Position numbers and translations under genes: made by a program
The notes under the pieces: generated by a model
The model's database searches: none
What the model saw: the letters and a program-made list of their open reading frames with translations, nothing else
Told to the model about the DNA's origin: nothing
NCBI GenBank assembly: GCA_000737985.1
Contig: JNVT01000046.1
Coordinates: 1-48,889 of the forward strand
Direction of reading: 5' to 3'
Origin: Gammaproteobacteria bacterium MFB021
Lineage (GTDB): Bacteria; Pseudomonadota; Gammaproteobacteria; Pseudomonadales; Halomonadaceae
DNA: 48,889 bases
In this document: positions 33,706-41,270 of the stretch, piece by piece
Numbering within the stretch: position 1 is the first letter of the stretch
How the letters are laid out: every line of letters begins with the position of its first letter

Positions 33706-36057
33706 ATGTCGCATCAACTCAAGGATGATGAACTGCACGGCAAGCAGGGCGAGCACGACGCGCCGGGCGGCGGCTGGCAATCGGTGCAGGCCACGGAGAG
33801 CCATTTTTTGCGCGAGAAGGTGCCGTTCAAGGGCAACTCGCTGATGCTCAAGATCAACCAGCCCGACGGCGGCTTCGAGTGCCCCAGCTGTGCCTGGCCC
33901 AACCCCAAGAAGCCCGGCCCGCTGGAATTCTGCGAGAACGGCGCCAAGGCGGTGGCATGGGAAGCGACCGCGGCGCGCACCACGCCGGAGTTCTTCGCCC
34001 AGCACAGCGTGAGCGAACTGCTGGCGTGGTCGGATCACGCGCTCGAAAAACAGGGGCGGCTGACCCATCCGCTGCGCTACAACCCCACCACCGACAAGTA
34101 CGATCCCATCGACTGGGAGACCGCCTACCGCGAGATCGGCGAGCGCATCCAGACCTACGACCCGACCCGGGTCGAGCTCTACACCTCCGGGCGCACCTCC
34201 AACGAGGCCGCCTTTCTGTGGCAGCTCTACGGCCGCATGATCGGCACCCACAACTTCCCCGACTGCTCCAACATGTGCCACGAGACCACCACGGTGGCCC
34301 TGCCGCAGAGCATCGGCGTGGGCAAGGCGACCACGGTGCTGGAGGATTTCGAGCACGCCGACTGCATCTTCCTGTTCGGCCAGAACGCCGGCACCAACAG
34401 CCCGCGCATGATGGGCCTGCTGCACGAAGCGCGCCTGCGCGGCGCCGAGGTGATCACCTTCAATCCGCTGCGCGAGCGGGCGCTGGTCAAGTTCGCCAAT
34501 CCGCAGACGCCCAAGGACATGCTGACCAACCACGGCGTGCCGATCAGCAGCCAGTACCATCAGCTCCGCATCGGCGGTGATATCGCCGCCATCCAGGGCA
34601 TGTGCAAGCACATCATCGCCACCGACGACGAGGCCCGCGACAACGGCGGCAAGCGGGTGATCGACCACGACTTCATCCACATGCATACCGATGGCTTCGA
34701 AGCCTTCGCCGAGCACTGCCGCCAGCTATCCTGGGCGCGCATCGAGCGCCACAGCGGGCTGACCCGCGCCGCCATCAGCGAGGCGGCCGAGGCGTGGATT
34801 CGCGCCGAGCGGGTGATCTGCTGCTGGGGCATGGGCATCACCCAGCACATGCGCGGCGGCGATAATATCCACCAGATCCTCAACCTGCTGCTGATGGGCG
34901 GCCATATCGGCCGGCGCGGCGCCGGCGCCTGCCCGGTGCGCGGCCACTCCAACGTTCAGGGCGACCGCACCGTGGGTATCTTCCACAAGTCCGGCGAAGC
35001 CTTCCTCTCCAAGCTGGACGAGCTCTTCGGCATCGAATGCCGGCGCGAGCACGGCCATGACGTGGCGCTGTGCTGTGAGGCGATCCTGCGCGACGAGGTC
35101 GACGCCTTCCTCGGCATGGGCGGCAACTTCTTCCGCGCCATCGCCGACCAGGCTCGGGTCTGCGCCCACGTCGAGAAGATCCCGCTCACCGTGCAGATCG
35201 CGACCAAGCTCAACCGCAGCCACCTGATCCACGGCCAGGCGGCCTATCTGCTGCCGGCGCTGGCGCGCACCGAGAAAGACGTCCAGGCCGGGGTCGAGCA
35301 GACCATCACCATCGAAGACGGCATGTGCAATGTGCAGGGCTCCAAGGGGGCGCTGGAACCGGCCTCCGAGCACCTGCGCTCGGAGATCGCGATCGTCGCC
35401 GGGCTGGCGCGGGCGACCCTGGCCTCCAATCCCAAGGTCGACTGGGCGTGGCTGGCCGAGGATTACGCGCGCATCCGCGACAAGATCGAAGCGAGCCAGC
35501 CGGAGACCTTCTACGATTTCAACCAGCGTCTCGCCGCCGACGGGGTGTTCCATCTCGATATCGCCGCCCGCGACCGGGTGTGGAACACCGACTCCGGCAA
35601 GGCCCACTTCCTGTTCCCGCAGGATCATCTGACCGAGGACGAGTCCGAACCCGGCGACGCCCACTTCCAGCTGCTCTCGATCCGCGGCCACGATCAGTAC
35701 AACACCACCGTCTACTCCTACGACGATCGCTATCGCGACGTCTACGGCACGCGCATGGTGCTGATGATGAATCCGCAGGATATCGAGAAGCACGGCTTCG
35801 AAGCGGGCAACAAGGTAACACTGAGCACGCTCAGCGACGATGGCGTCGAGCGCACCGTCTCCGGCTTCAAGATCATCGCCTATGACCTGCCCGAGAACTG
35901 CCTGGGCGCCTACTATCCCGAGGTCAACGACCTGATCCCGGTGGCCAACCGCGACGCCGGCAGCAATACCCTGGCGGCCAAGTCGATCCCGGTGAACGTG
36001 ACGCTGATGTCGACCGAGCAGATCGAAGCCGATACCGGCCTGCTCGCCACCGGCTGA
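33706..36057 (+). CDS. FdhF/YdeP-family molybdopterin oxidoreductase (formate-dehydrogenase-like)
   Basis: 783 residues, close to YdeP length (759). The molybdenum ligand is predicted as Cys191 in NFPDCSNMCHETT, aligning with the selenocysteine of FdhH. The N-terminal cysteines are Cys59, Cys62 (GFECPSCAWP) and Cys76 (EFCENGAKA), the YdeP-type pattern rather than the four-cysteine Fe-S motif of FdhH. Cofactor-binding segments include GRRGAGACPVRGHSNVQGDR and LGMGGNFFRA. No Tat signal, so cytoplasmic. ATG 33706 is set by AAGGAG 9 bp upstream. YdeP relatives have been linked to acid resistance; the true substrate is unknown. An fdhD partner is not in view. Confidence 0.88.
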   Translation: MSHQLKDDELHGKQGEHDAPGGGWQSVQATESHFLREKVPFKGNSLMLKINQPDGGFECPSCAWPNPKKPGPLEFCENGAKAVAWEATAARTTPEFFAQHSVSELLAWSDHALEKQGRLTHPLRYNPTTDKYDPIDWETAYREIGERIQTYDPTRVELYTSGRTSNEAAFLWQLYGRMIGTHNFPDCSNMCHETTTVALPQSIGVGKATTVLEDFEHADCIFLFGQNAGTNSPRMMGLLHEARLRGAEVITFNPLRERALVKFANPQTPKDMLTNHGVPISSQYHQLRIGGDIAAIQGMCKHIIATDDEARDNGGKRVIDHDFIHMHTDGFEAFAEHCRQLSWARIERHSGLTRAAISEAAEAWIRAERVICCWGMGITQHMRGGDNIHQILNLLLMGGHIGRRGAGACPVRGHSNVQGDRTVGIFHKSGEAFLSKLDELFGIECRREHGHDVALCCEAILRDEVDAFLGMGGNFFRAIADQARVCAHVEKIPLTVQIATKLNRSHLIHGQAAYLLPALARTEKDVQAGVEQTITIEDGMCNVQGSKGALEPASEHLRSEIAIVAGLARATLASNPKVDWAWLAEDYARIRDKIEASQPETFYDFNQRLAADGVFHLDIAARDRVWNTDSGKAHFLFPQDHLTEDESEPGDAHFQLLSIRGHDQYNTTVYSYDDRYRDVYGTRMVLMMNPQDIEKHGFEAGNKVTLSTLSDDGVERTVSGFKIIAYDLPENCLGAYYPEVNDLIPVANRDAGSNTLAAKSIPVNVTLMSTEQIEADTGLLATG

Positions 36058-36102
36058 GGCGTCAAGCACATCGCTGAGATGTGCAACCTGCCAGCACGAT
36101 CG

Positions 36103-36130
36103 AAGCGCCGGGGAGACCCGGCGCTTTTTT
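36103..36130 (+). terminator. Rho-independent terminator of YdeP-like gene
   Basis: AAGCGCCGGG / CCCGGCGCTT (10-bp stem, GAGA loop) running into a T6 tract, 45 bp after the stop codon. Confidence 0.92.
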
Positions 36131-36276
36131 GGCGCCGACACGCCCAGCGGTCAACGGCCACCGACACCGTCCATTAGTCGCACCCCAGACGCCCCGCCGG
36201 CCCCGTGACACGCCCCGACGCCGCCAGGCAAGCCTTGCAGTGCGAGGCCCGCGGGCAACCCCACATCAAAACCCTC

Positions 36277-36289
36277 GTGGTCTGACCAC
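36277..36289 (+). promoter_or_regulatory. Candidate GntR/FadR-type operator upstream of permease
   Basis: GTGGTCTGACCAC is a palindrome with TGGT-N3-ACCA core, the form bound by FadR-subfamily GntR regulators such as PdhR and LldR. The same 11-bp core recurs before glcD. It lies 221 bp upstream of the permease start. Confidence 0.55.
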
Positions 36290-36435
36290 TTACCCATGGA
36301 TGGCGCGCGCCCTAGCGTCTGGCTATCGTGCCAGCATCCGCCCCTGCCCCGCGGCACGGACGGCGGAAGAGGTCGAGGCGGCATCGAGAAAGAGCGCTTC
36401 CCGGTGTGCCCACGCTCCGCGACCCGAACGAACAA

Positions 36436-36495
36436 CAAATGACACTCTCGTGAAAACCACGCGCTCATAAAAACCACGCTCTCATAAAAATCACA
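36436..36495 (+). repeat. 17-bp tandem repeat (about 3 copies) abutting the permease ribosome site
   Basis: AAAACCACGCGCTCATA (36453-36469) and AAAACCACGCTCTCATA (36470-36486), flanked by a degenerate copy before (36437-36452) and a started copy after (AAAATCACA), which runs directly into the AGAAGGG ribosome site of the permease gene (ATG 36510). Confidence 0.85.
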
Positions 36496-36509
36496 GAAGG
36501 GCTTTCGCT

Positions 36510-38207
36510 ATGGACCATACGGTGTTGTCACTGCTTGCCTTCCTGCCGCTGATCCTGGCCGGGGTACTGCTGATCGGCCTGCGCATGGCGGCGCGCACGG
36601 CCATGCCGATCGTCTTCGTGGTGGCGGTGCTGATCGCACTGTTCGCCTGGGACATGACCGCCAACCGGGTGCTGGCATCGACCCTCCAGGGGCTGATCCT
36701 GACCGTGGCGCTGCTGTGGATCATCTTCGGCGCCATCCTGCTGCTCAACACGCTCAAGCACTCCGGCGGCATCATGGCGATCCGCAACGGCTTCTCCGGC
36801 ATCAGCCCGGACCGCCGCGTGCAAGCGCTGATCGTCGCCTGGCTGTTCGGCTGCTTCATCGAGGGCGCCTCGGGCTTCGGCACGCCGGCCGCGGTGGCCG
36901 CGCCGCTGATGGTGGCGCTCGGCTTCCCCGCGCTGGGCGCGGTGGTGGTGGGGATGATGCTGCAATCGACCCCGGTCTCCTTCGGCGCCGTGGGCACGCC
37001 GATCGTGGTCGGTGTCACCGGCGGGCTCAACCAGGCGGCGATCAGCCAGCAGCTCGCCGCCGACGGCTCGAGCTGGGAGACCTTCTTCCGCCTGATCACC
37101 TCCGAGGTGGCGCTCACCCACGGCCTGATCGGGGTGTTCATGCCGCTGATCCTGGTCACCGTGATGGTGCGCTTCTTCGGCGAGAATCGCTCCTGGCGCG
37201 AGGGCCTCTCGATCGCGCCCTTCGCACTCTTCGTCGGGGTCTGCTTCGTGGTGCCCTACATGCTGGTGGGGGTCTTCCTGGGGCCGGAGTTCCCATCGCT
37301 GCTGGGCGGGCTGATCGGTCTTGCCATCGTGGTGCCGGCGGCACGCAAGGGCTTTCTGCTGCCCAAGGACACCTGGGACTTCCCGCCGCGCTCGCAGTGG
37401 CCGGCCGAGTGGCTGGGCACGATCGAGATCAAGGTCGAGGACGTCGCCGGGCGCGCCCCGATGTCGACCCTGCGCGGCTGGATGCCCTACGTGATCGTCG
37501 CCGTGCTGCTGGTGATCTCGCGCACCGTGCCGGCGGTCAAGTCGGCGCTCTCCTCGGTCAGCACCGGCTGGAGCAACATCCTCGGCGAACAGGGCGTCTC
37601 CGGTAGCGTGGAGTGGCTCTATCTACCCGGCGGCATCATCCTGATCGCGGTGATCTGCACTATCTTCCTGCACCAGATGCGCGCCAGCCAGGTCAAGGCG
37701 GCGTTCGCCGAATCCTCGAAGACCCTCCTCGGTGCCGGCTTCGTGCTGCTGTTCACCATCCCCATGGTGCGCATCCTGATCAACTCCGGTGTCAACGAGT
37801 CCGATCTGGTCTCGATGCCGGTGGCGATGGCCCAGCTGGTGGCCGACGGCGTGGGCCACGTCTATCCGCTGTTCGCCCCTGCGGTAGGCGCGCTGGGCGC
37901 CTTCATTGCCGGCTCCAACACCGTCTCCAACCTGATGCTCTCGGCGTTCCAGTTCAACGTGGCCGAGGCGCTCAGCGTCTCCACCGCGATGATGGTGGCG
38001 CTGCAGGCGGTGGGCGCGGCAGCCGGCAACATGATCGCCATTCACAACGTGGTCGCGGCCTCGGCCACCGTGGGCCTGCTCGGCCGCGAGGGCACCACGC
38101 TGCGCAAGACGATCCTGCCGACGCTCTACTACTGCCTGTTCGCGGGCATCGTCGGCCTGCTCGCCTTCTACGTGTTCCATATCGGCGACCCGCTGATGGG
38201 CGGCTGA
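36510..38207 (+). CDS. LctP-family lactate/glycolate permease
   Basis: 565-residue inner-membrane proton symporter of the LctP (LldP/GlcA) family with about 12-14 membrane segments. Family blocks: [40 protein letters not shown] and [20 protein letters not shown]. The glycolate oxidase genes directly downstream and the shared operator sequence favour glycolate (GlcA) as a main substrate, with lactate possible. AGAAGGG lies 7 bp upstream of ATG 36510. Separated from glcD by 239 bp with a hairpin and a new regulatory region, so it can be transcribed separately. Confidence 0.92.
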   Translation: MDHTVLSLLAFLPLILAGVLLIGLRMAARTAMPIVFVVAVLIALFAWDMTANRVLASTLQGLILTVALLWIIFGAILLLNTLKHSGGIMAIRNGFSGISPDRRVQALIVAWLFGCFIEGASGFGTPAAVAAPLMVALGFPALGAVVVGMMLQSTPVSFGAVGTPIVVGVTGGLNQAAISQQLAADGSSWETFFRLITSEVALTHGLIGVFMPLILVTVMVRFFGENRSWREGLSIAPFALFVGVCFVVPYMLVGVFLGPEFPSLLGGLIGLAIVVPAARKGFLLPKDTWDFPPRSQWPAEWLGTIEIKVEDVAGRAPMSTLRGWMPYVIVAVLLVISRTVPAVKSALSSVSTGWSNILGEQGVSGSVEWLYLPGGIILIAVICTIFLHQMRASQVKAAFAESSKTLLGAGFVLLFTIPMVRILINSGVNESDLVSMPVAMAQLVADGVGHVYPLFAPAVGALGAFIAGSNTVSNLMLSAFQFNVAEALSVSTAMMVALQAVGAAAGNMIAIHNVVAASATVGLLGREGTTLRKTILPTLYYCLFAGIVGLLAFYVFHIGDPLMGG

Positions 38208-38219
38208 GCCGCCACCCCG

Positions 38220-38254
38220 ACCATCGCGCTGCCGAACAACGGCAGCGCGGTGGT
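38220..38254 (+). terminator. Hairpin after LctP permease gene
   Basis: 15-bp stem (one U-G) ACCATCGCGCTGCCG / CGGCAGCGCGGTGGT with AACAA loop, 12 bp after the stop. No T-run; its 3' arm overlaps the next operator by 4 bp. Confidence 0.65.
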
Positions 38255-38261
38255 CTGACCA
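38251..38261 (+). promoter_or_regulatory. Candidate GntR/FadR-type operator upstream of glcD
   Basis: TGGTCTGACCA, identical over 11 bp to the site before the permease, here continuing ...ACCAATT as in PdhR/LldR-type sites. A possible sigma-70 promoter TTAACA (38263-38268), 18 bp, TAATAG (38287-38292) starts immediately after it, so a bound repressor would cover the -35 box. Confidence 0.55.
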
Positions 38262-38330
38262 ATTAACAACATCTACGCCTTTTGGCTAATAGAGAGACCC
38301 CAGCCGCTTTCTCACAATGCCATAGGCAAA

Positions 38331-38349
38331 TATGGAAACGTTTTCCATA
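38331..38349 (+). promoter_or_regulatory. Candidate LacI-family operator upstream of glcD
   Basis: TATGGAAA-CGT-TTTCCATA: perfect 8-bp arms in a 19-bp palindrome with the central AAACGTTT typical of LacI/GalR-family operators. It lies 98 bp upstream of the glcD start and downstream of the putative promoter, where it could act as a roadblock. The cognate regulator is unknown; it differs from the FruR site. Confidence 0.5.
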
Positions 38350-38357
38350 AACCGGCG

Positions 38358-38439
38358 CCACGGCAATTCATACGTCCACGACGGCAGTCCATACGCCTCA
38401 TGACGGCAATCCATGCGCCCTACGACAGCAATCCAGGGA
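38358..38439 (+). repeat. 22-bp tandem repeat (3-4 copies) abutting glcD ribosome site
   Basis: Units CCACGACGGCAGTCCATACG.. (38376-38397), TCATGACGGCAATCCATGCG.. (38398-38419) and CTACGACAGCAATCCAGGGA (38420-38439), with a degenerate copy before (38358-38375). The last unit supplies the GGGAG ribosome site of glcD. Confidence 0.85.
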
Positions 38440-38446
38440 GTAGACC

Positions 38447-39946
38447 GTGACCCTGCTCTACGATGAACGACTCGACGGCGAGATCGCCAGCGTCGACAAG
38501 TCCACGCTGATGGCGGCGATCCACGCCGAGGCGCCAGGGCTCACCCTGCTGGCGCGCGAAGAGGATCTGCGCCCGTTCGAGTGCGACGGGCTCTCCGCCT
38601 ACCGCACCCTGCCGCTGCTGGTGGCGCTGCCGGCGACCCTCGAAGAGGTGACGGCGCTGATGCGGGTATGCCACGCCCAGCGCGTGCCGGTGGTGACCCG
38701 CGGCGCCGGTACCGGGCTCTCCGGCGGTGCGCTGCCGCTGGCCAAGGGCGTGCTGCTGGTAATGTCGCGCTTCAACCGTATCCTCGAACTCGACCCCGAT
38801 GCGCGCCTGGCGCGGGTGCAGCCGGGGGTGCGCAACCTGGCCATCTCCGAAGCCGCCGGGCCGCACGGGCTCTATTACGCCCCCGACCCCTCGTCGCAGA
38901 TCGCCTGCTCGATCGGCGGCAACGTGGCCGAGAACGCTGGCGGGGTGCACTGCCTCAAGTACGGGCTCACCGTGCACAACGTGCTCAGCGTCGAGATCGT
39001 CACCATCGAGGGCGAACGCATGACCCTGGGCAGCGAGGCGCTGGACGCGCCCGGCTTCGACCTGCTGGCGCTGTTCACCGGTTCGGAGGGCATGCTCGGG
39101 GTGATCACCGAGGTCACCGTCAAGCTGCTGCCCAAGCCGCAGGTGGCCAAGGTGCTGATGGCGAGCTTCGACGACGTCGAGCGTGCCGGCAAGGCGGTGG
39201 GTGACATCATCGCCGCCGGCTGCATTCCCGGCGGCCTGGAGATGATGGACAACCTGGCGATTCGCGCCGCCGAGGACTTCGTCCACGCCGGCTATCCGGT
39301 CGAGGCCGAGGCGATCCTGCTGTGCGAGCTCGACGGCGTCGAGGCCGATGTCCACGCCGACTGCGAGCGCGTGCGCGAGCTGCTCGAGCGCGCCGGGGCC
39401 AGCGAGATCCGGCTCGCCCGGGACGACGCCGAGCGCCAGCTGTTCTGGGCCGGGCGCAAGGCGGCCTTCCCCGCGGTGGGGCGCATGTCGCCGGACTACT
39501 ACTGCATGGATGGCACCATTCCCCGGCGCGAGCTGCCACGGGTGCTCAAGGGCATCAACGAGCTCTCCGCGACCTACGGGCTGCGCGTCGCCAACGTCTT
39601 CCACGCCGGCGACGGCAACCTGCATCCGCTGATCCTGTTCGACGCCAATCGCCCCGGCGAGCTGGAGACCGCCGAGACCATCGGCGCCAAGATTCTCGAG
39701 CTCTGCGTCGAGGTCGGCGGCACCATCACCGGCGAGCACGGCGTCGGGCGCGAGAAGCTCAACCAGATGTGCACCCAGTTCGCCGCCGACGAGCTGACCC
39801 AGTTCCACGCGGTCAAGTTCGCCTTCGACGAGCATCGCCTGCTCAATCCGGGCAAGAACATTCCCACGCTGGCGCGCTGCGCCGAATTCGGCGCCATGCA
39901 CGTGCACCACGGCGAGCTGCCCCACCCCGAGCTGCCCCGCTTCTAG
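38447..39946 (+). CDS. glcD: Glycolate oxidase FAD subunit GlcD
   Basis: 499 residues, same length as E. coli GlcD. The PCMH FAD-binding domain has VTRGAGTGLSGGALPLAKGV, SSQIACSIGGNVAENAGG and HCLKYGLTVHN (about residues 55-235). The FAD-oxidase C-terminal domain has NVFHAGDGNLHPLIL and GGTITGEHGVGREK (about 400-450). It oxidises glycolate (or D-lactate) to glyoxylate with GlcE and GlcF. GTG 38447 is set by GGGAG 6 bp upstream. First gene of glcDEFG. Confidence 0.94.
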   Translation: MTLLYDERLDGEIASVDKSTLMAAIHAEAPGLTLLAREEDLRPFECDGLSAYRTLPLLVALPATLEEVTALMRVCHAQRVPVVTRGAGTGLSGGALPLAKGVLLVMSRFNRILELDPDARLARVQPGVRNLAISEAAGPHGLYYAPDPSSQIACSIGGNVAENAGGVHCLKYGLTVHNVLSVEIVTIEGERMTLGSEALDAPGFDLLALFTGSEGMLGVITEVTVKLLPKPQVAKVLMASFDDVERAGKAVGDIIAAGCIPGGLEMMDNLAIRAAEDFVHAGYPVEAEAILLCELDGVEADVHADCERVRELLERAGASEIRLARDDAERQLFWAGRKAAFPAVGRMSPDYYCMDGTIPRRELPRVLKGINELSATYGLRVANVFHAGDGNLHPLILFDANRPGELETAETIGAKILELCVEVGGTITGEHGVGREKLNQMCTQFAADELTQFHAVKFAFDEHRLLNPGKNIPTLARCAEFGAMHVHHGELPHPELPRF

Positions 39947-40089
39947 GGTTTGTGCGAGAAGTCAGCGAGCGAAGGGAAGACAAGGCAAAAATCGGCGAAA
40001 ACGCGGAGTTTACGGGGTGTAAATGAGCATTTTGAGCCGATTTTTAACGCCGTATTACCGAGCGCAGGTAGTTTTCGTACAAAGTCTAG
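39943..40089. repeat. Palindromic MITE-like repeat between glcD and glcE
   Basis: 147-bp element with imperfect terminal inverted repeats: CTAGGGTTTGTGCGAGAA (39943-39960) against the complement of TTTTCGTACAAAGTCTAG (40072-40089), 14 of 18 matching. Internally AAAAATCGGC and GCCGATTTTT form a second inverted pair around GTGTAAATGAGCATTTTGAG. The glcD stop codon lies within its left CTAG end. It resembles interspersed palindromic elements I associate with Halomonas and relatives (recall, not checked). No ORF inside. Confidence 0.75.
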
Positions 40090-40113
40090 CTAGTCGTTCG
40101 AGTCAGGAGATGC

Positions 40114-41262
40114 ATGATGCCACACCCCCAGGACAAGCGCCCCGAGTTCACCCCTGCGGATCAGGCCGGACCTACCCTGGATAGCGGCCAGGACCTGAGC
40201 GACGCGCTCTGCGAGCAGGTGCGCCAAGCCCACCGCGAGCGCACGCCGCTAGTGATCCAGGGCGGCGGTACCAAGGCGTTCTACGGCCGCCGGGTCGCCG
40301 CCGAGAGACGCCTCGCGCTCGGCGAGCATCGGGGCATCGTCCACTACGATCCGGTCGAGCTGGTGATCACGGTGCGCGCCGGTACGCCTCTGGCCGAGCT
40401 CGAAAGCGCGCTCGCCGCCAGCGGCCAGCGGCTGCCGTTCGAACCGCCACACTTCGGCGATGCGGCCACCGTCGGCGGCATGGTCGCCTGCGGTCTCTCC
40501 GGGCCACGCCGCCCCTGGAGCGGTGCGGTGCGCGACTTCGTGCTCGGCACCCGGGTGATCACCCATGACGGCAAGCTGCTGCGCTTCGGCGGCGAGGTGA
40601 TGAAGAACGTCGCCGGCTACGATCTGTCGCGGCTGATGGTCGGCGCCCAGGGCACGCTGGGGGTACTCGCCGAGGTCTCTTTCAAGGTGCTGCCGCTGCC
40701 GCCGGCGAGCGCCTGCCTGCGTCTGGAGATGGACGAAGCGCGCGCGCTCGAGCATCTGCGCGCCTGGGGCCGCGAGCCGCTGCCGTTGAGTGGCGCCGCC
40801 TTCGCCGAGGGCGTGCTGCATGTGCGTCTCGAAGGGGGCGAAGGCTCGGTGGCATCGACCCGCGAACGCCTGGGCGGCGACACCGACGCTGCCACCTTCT
40901 GGGAAGATCTGCGCGAGCAGCGTCTGGCCTTCTTCTCGCCGCATGACCCACGGCCGCTGTGGCGGCTCTCGCTGCCGGCCCGCGCGCGGCGCCCGGCGCT
41001 AAGCGGCGACGGGCTGTGCGACTGGGCCGGTGCCCAGCAGTGGCTGCGCAGCGACGAGCCCGCAGCGCACGTGCACGAGACCAGCATCGCCGCCGGCGGC
41101 CACGCCACGCGCTTCGGCCCCGCGCCCGACGAGTCTTCGATCGACGGCGCCTCGCCGTTCTCGCCACTGCCCAAGGTGCTGGCGCGCTATCACCAGCAGC
41201 TCAAGACGCGTCTCGACCCGCACGCCATTTTCAATCCCGGCCGGCTCTACGCCGACTGGTAG
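40114..41262 (+). CDS. glcE: Glycolate oxidase subunit GlcE
   Basis: 382 residues, slightly longer than E. coli GlcE (350). A half-size FAD-binding subunit: PLVIQGGGTKAFYGRR, VITVRAGTPLAELESALAAS and GDAATVGGMVACGLSGPRRP correspond to the PCMH fold, and GEVMKNVAGYDLSRLMVGAQ is a GlcE hallmark. The N-terminal 30 residues are a non-conserved extension. ATG 40114 has CAGGAG 6 bp upstream. Works with GlcD and GlcF at the inner membrane. Separated from glcD by the palindromic repeat element. Confidence 0.92.
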   Translation: MMPHPQDKRPEFTPADQAGPTLDSGQDLSDALCEQVRQAHRERTPLVIQGGGTKAFYGRRVAAERRLALGEHRGIVHYDPVELVITVRAGTPLAELESALAASGQRLPFEPPHFGDAATVGGMVACGLSGPRRPWSGAVRDFVLGTRVITHDGKLLRFGGEVMKNVAGYDLSRLMVGAQGTLGVLAEVSFKVLPLPPASACLRLEMDEARALEHLRAWGREPLPLSGAAFAEGVLHVRLEGGEGSVASTRERLGGDTDAATFWEDLREQRLAFFSPHDPRPLWRLSLPARARRPALSGDGLCDWAGAQQWLRSDEPAAHVHETSIAAGGHATRFGPAPDESSIDGASPFSPLPKVLARYHQQLKTRLDPHAIFNPGRLYADW

Positions 41263-41270
41263 GAGCCACC

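Larger units (their letters stand above)
36058..36435. other. Regulatory gap between oxidoreductase and LctP permease
   Basis: Within the 452-bp gap: the oxidoreductase terminator, the TGGTCTGACCA operator (both listed separately), then about 145 bp with no recognisable gene before the tandem repeat. Short ORFs on both strands were judged spurious. Confidence 0.5.

Noticed and set aside
36151-36477. 108-codon minus-strand frame before the LctP permease
   Set aside because: It reads through the operator and the 17-bp repeats with no ribosome site or family resemblance.
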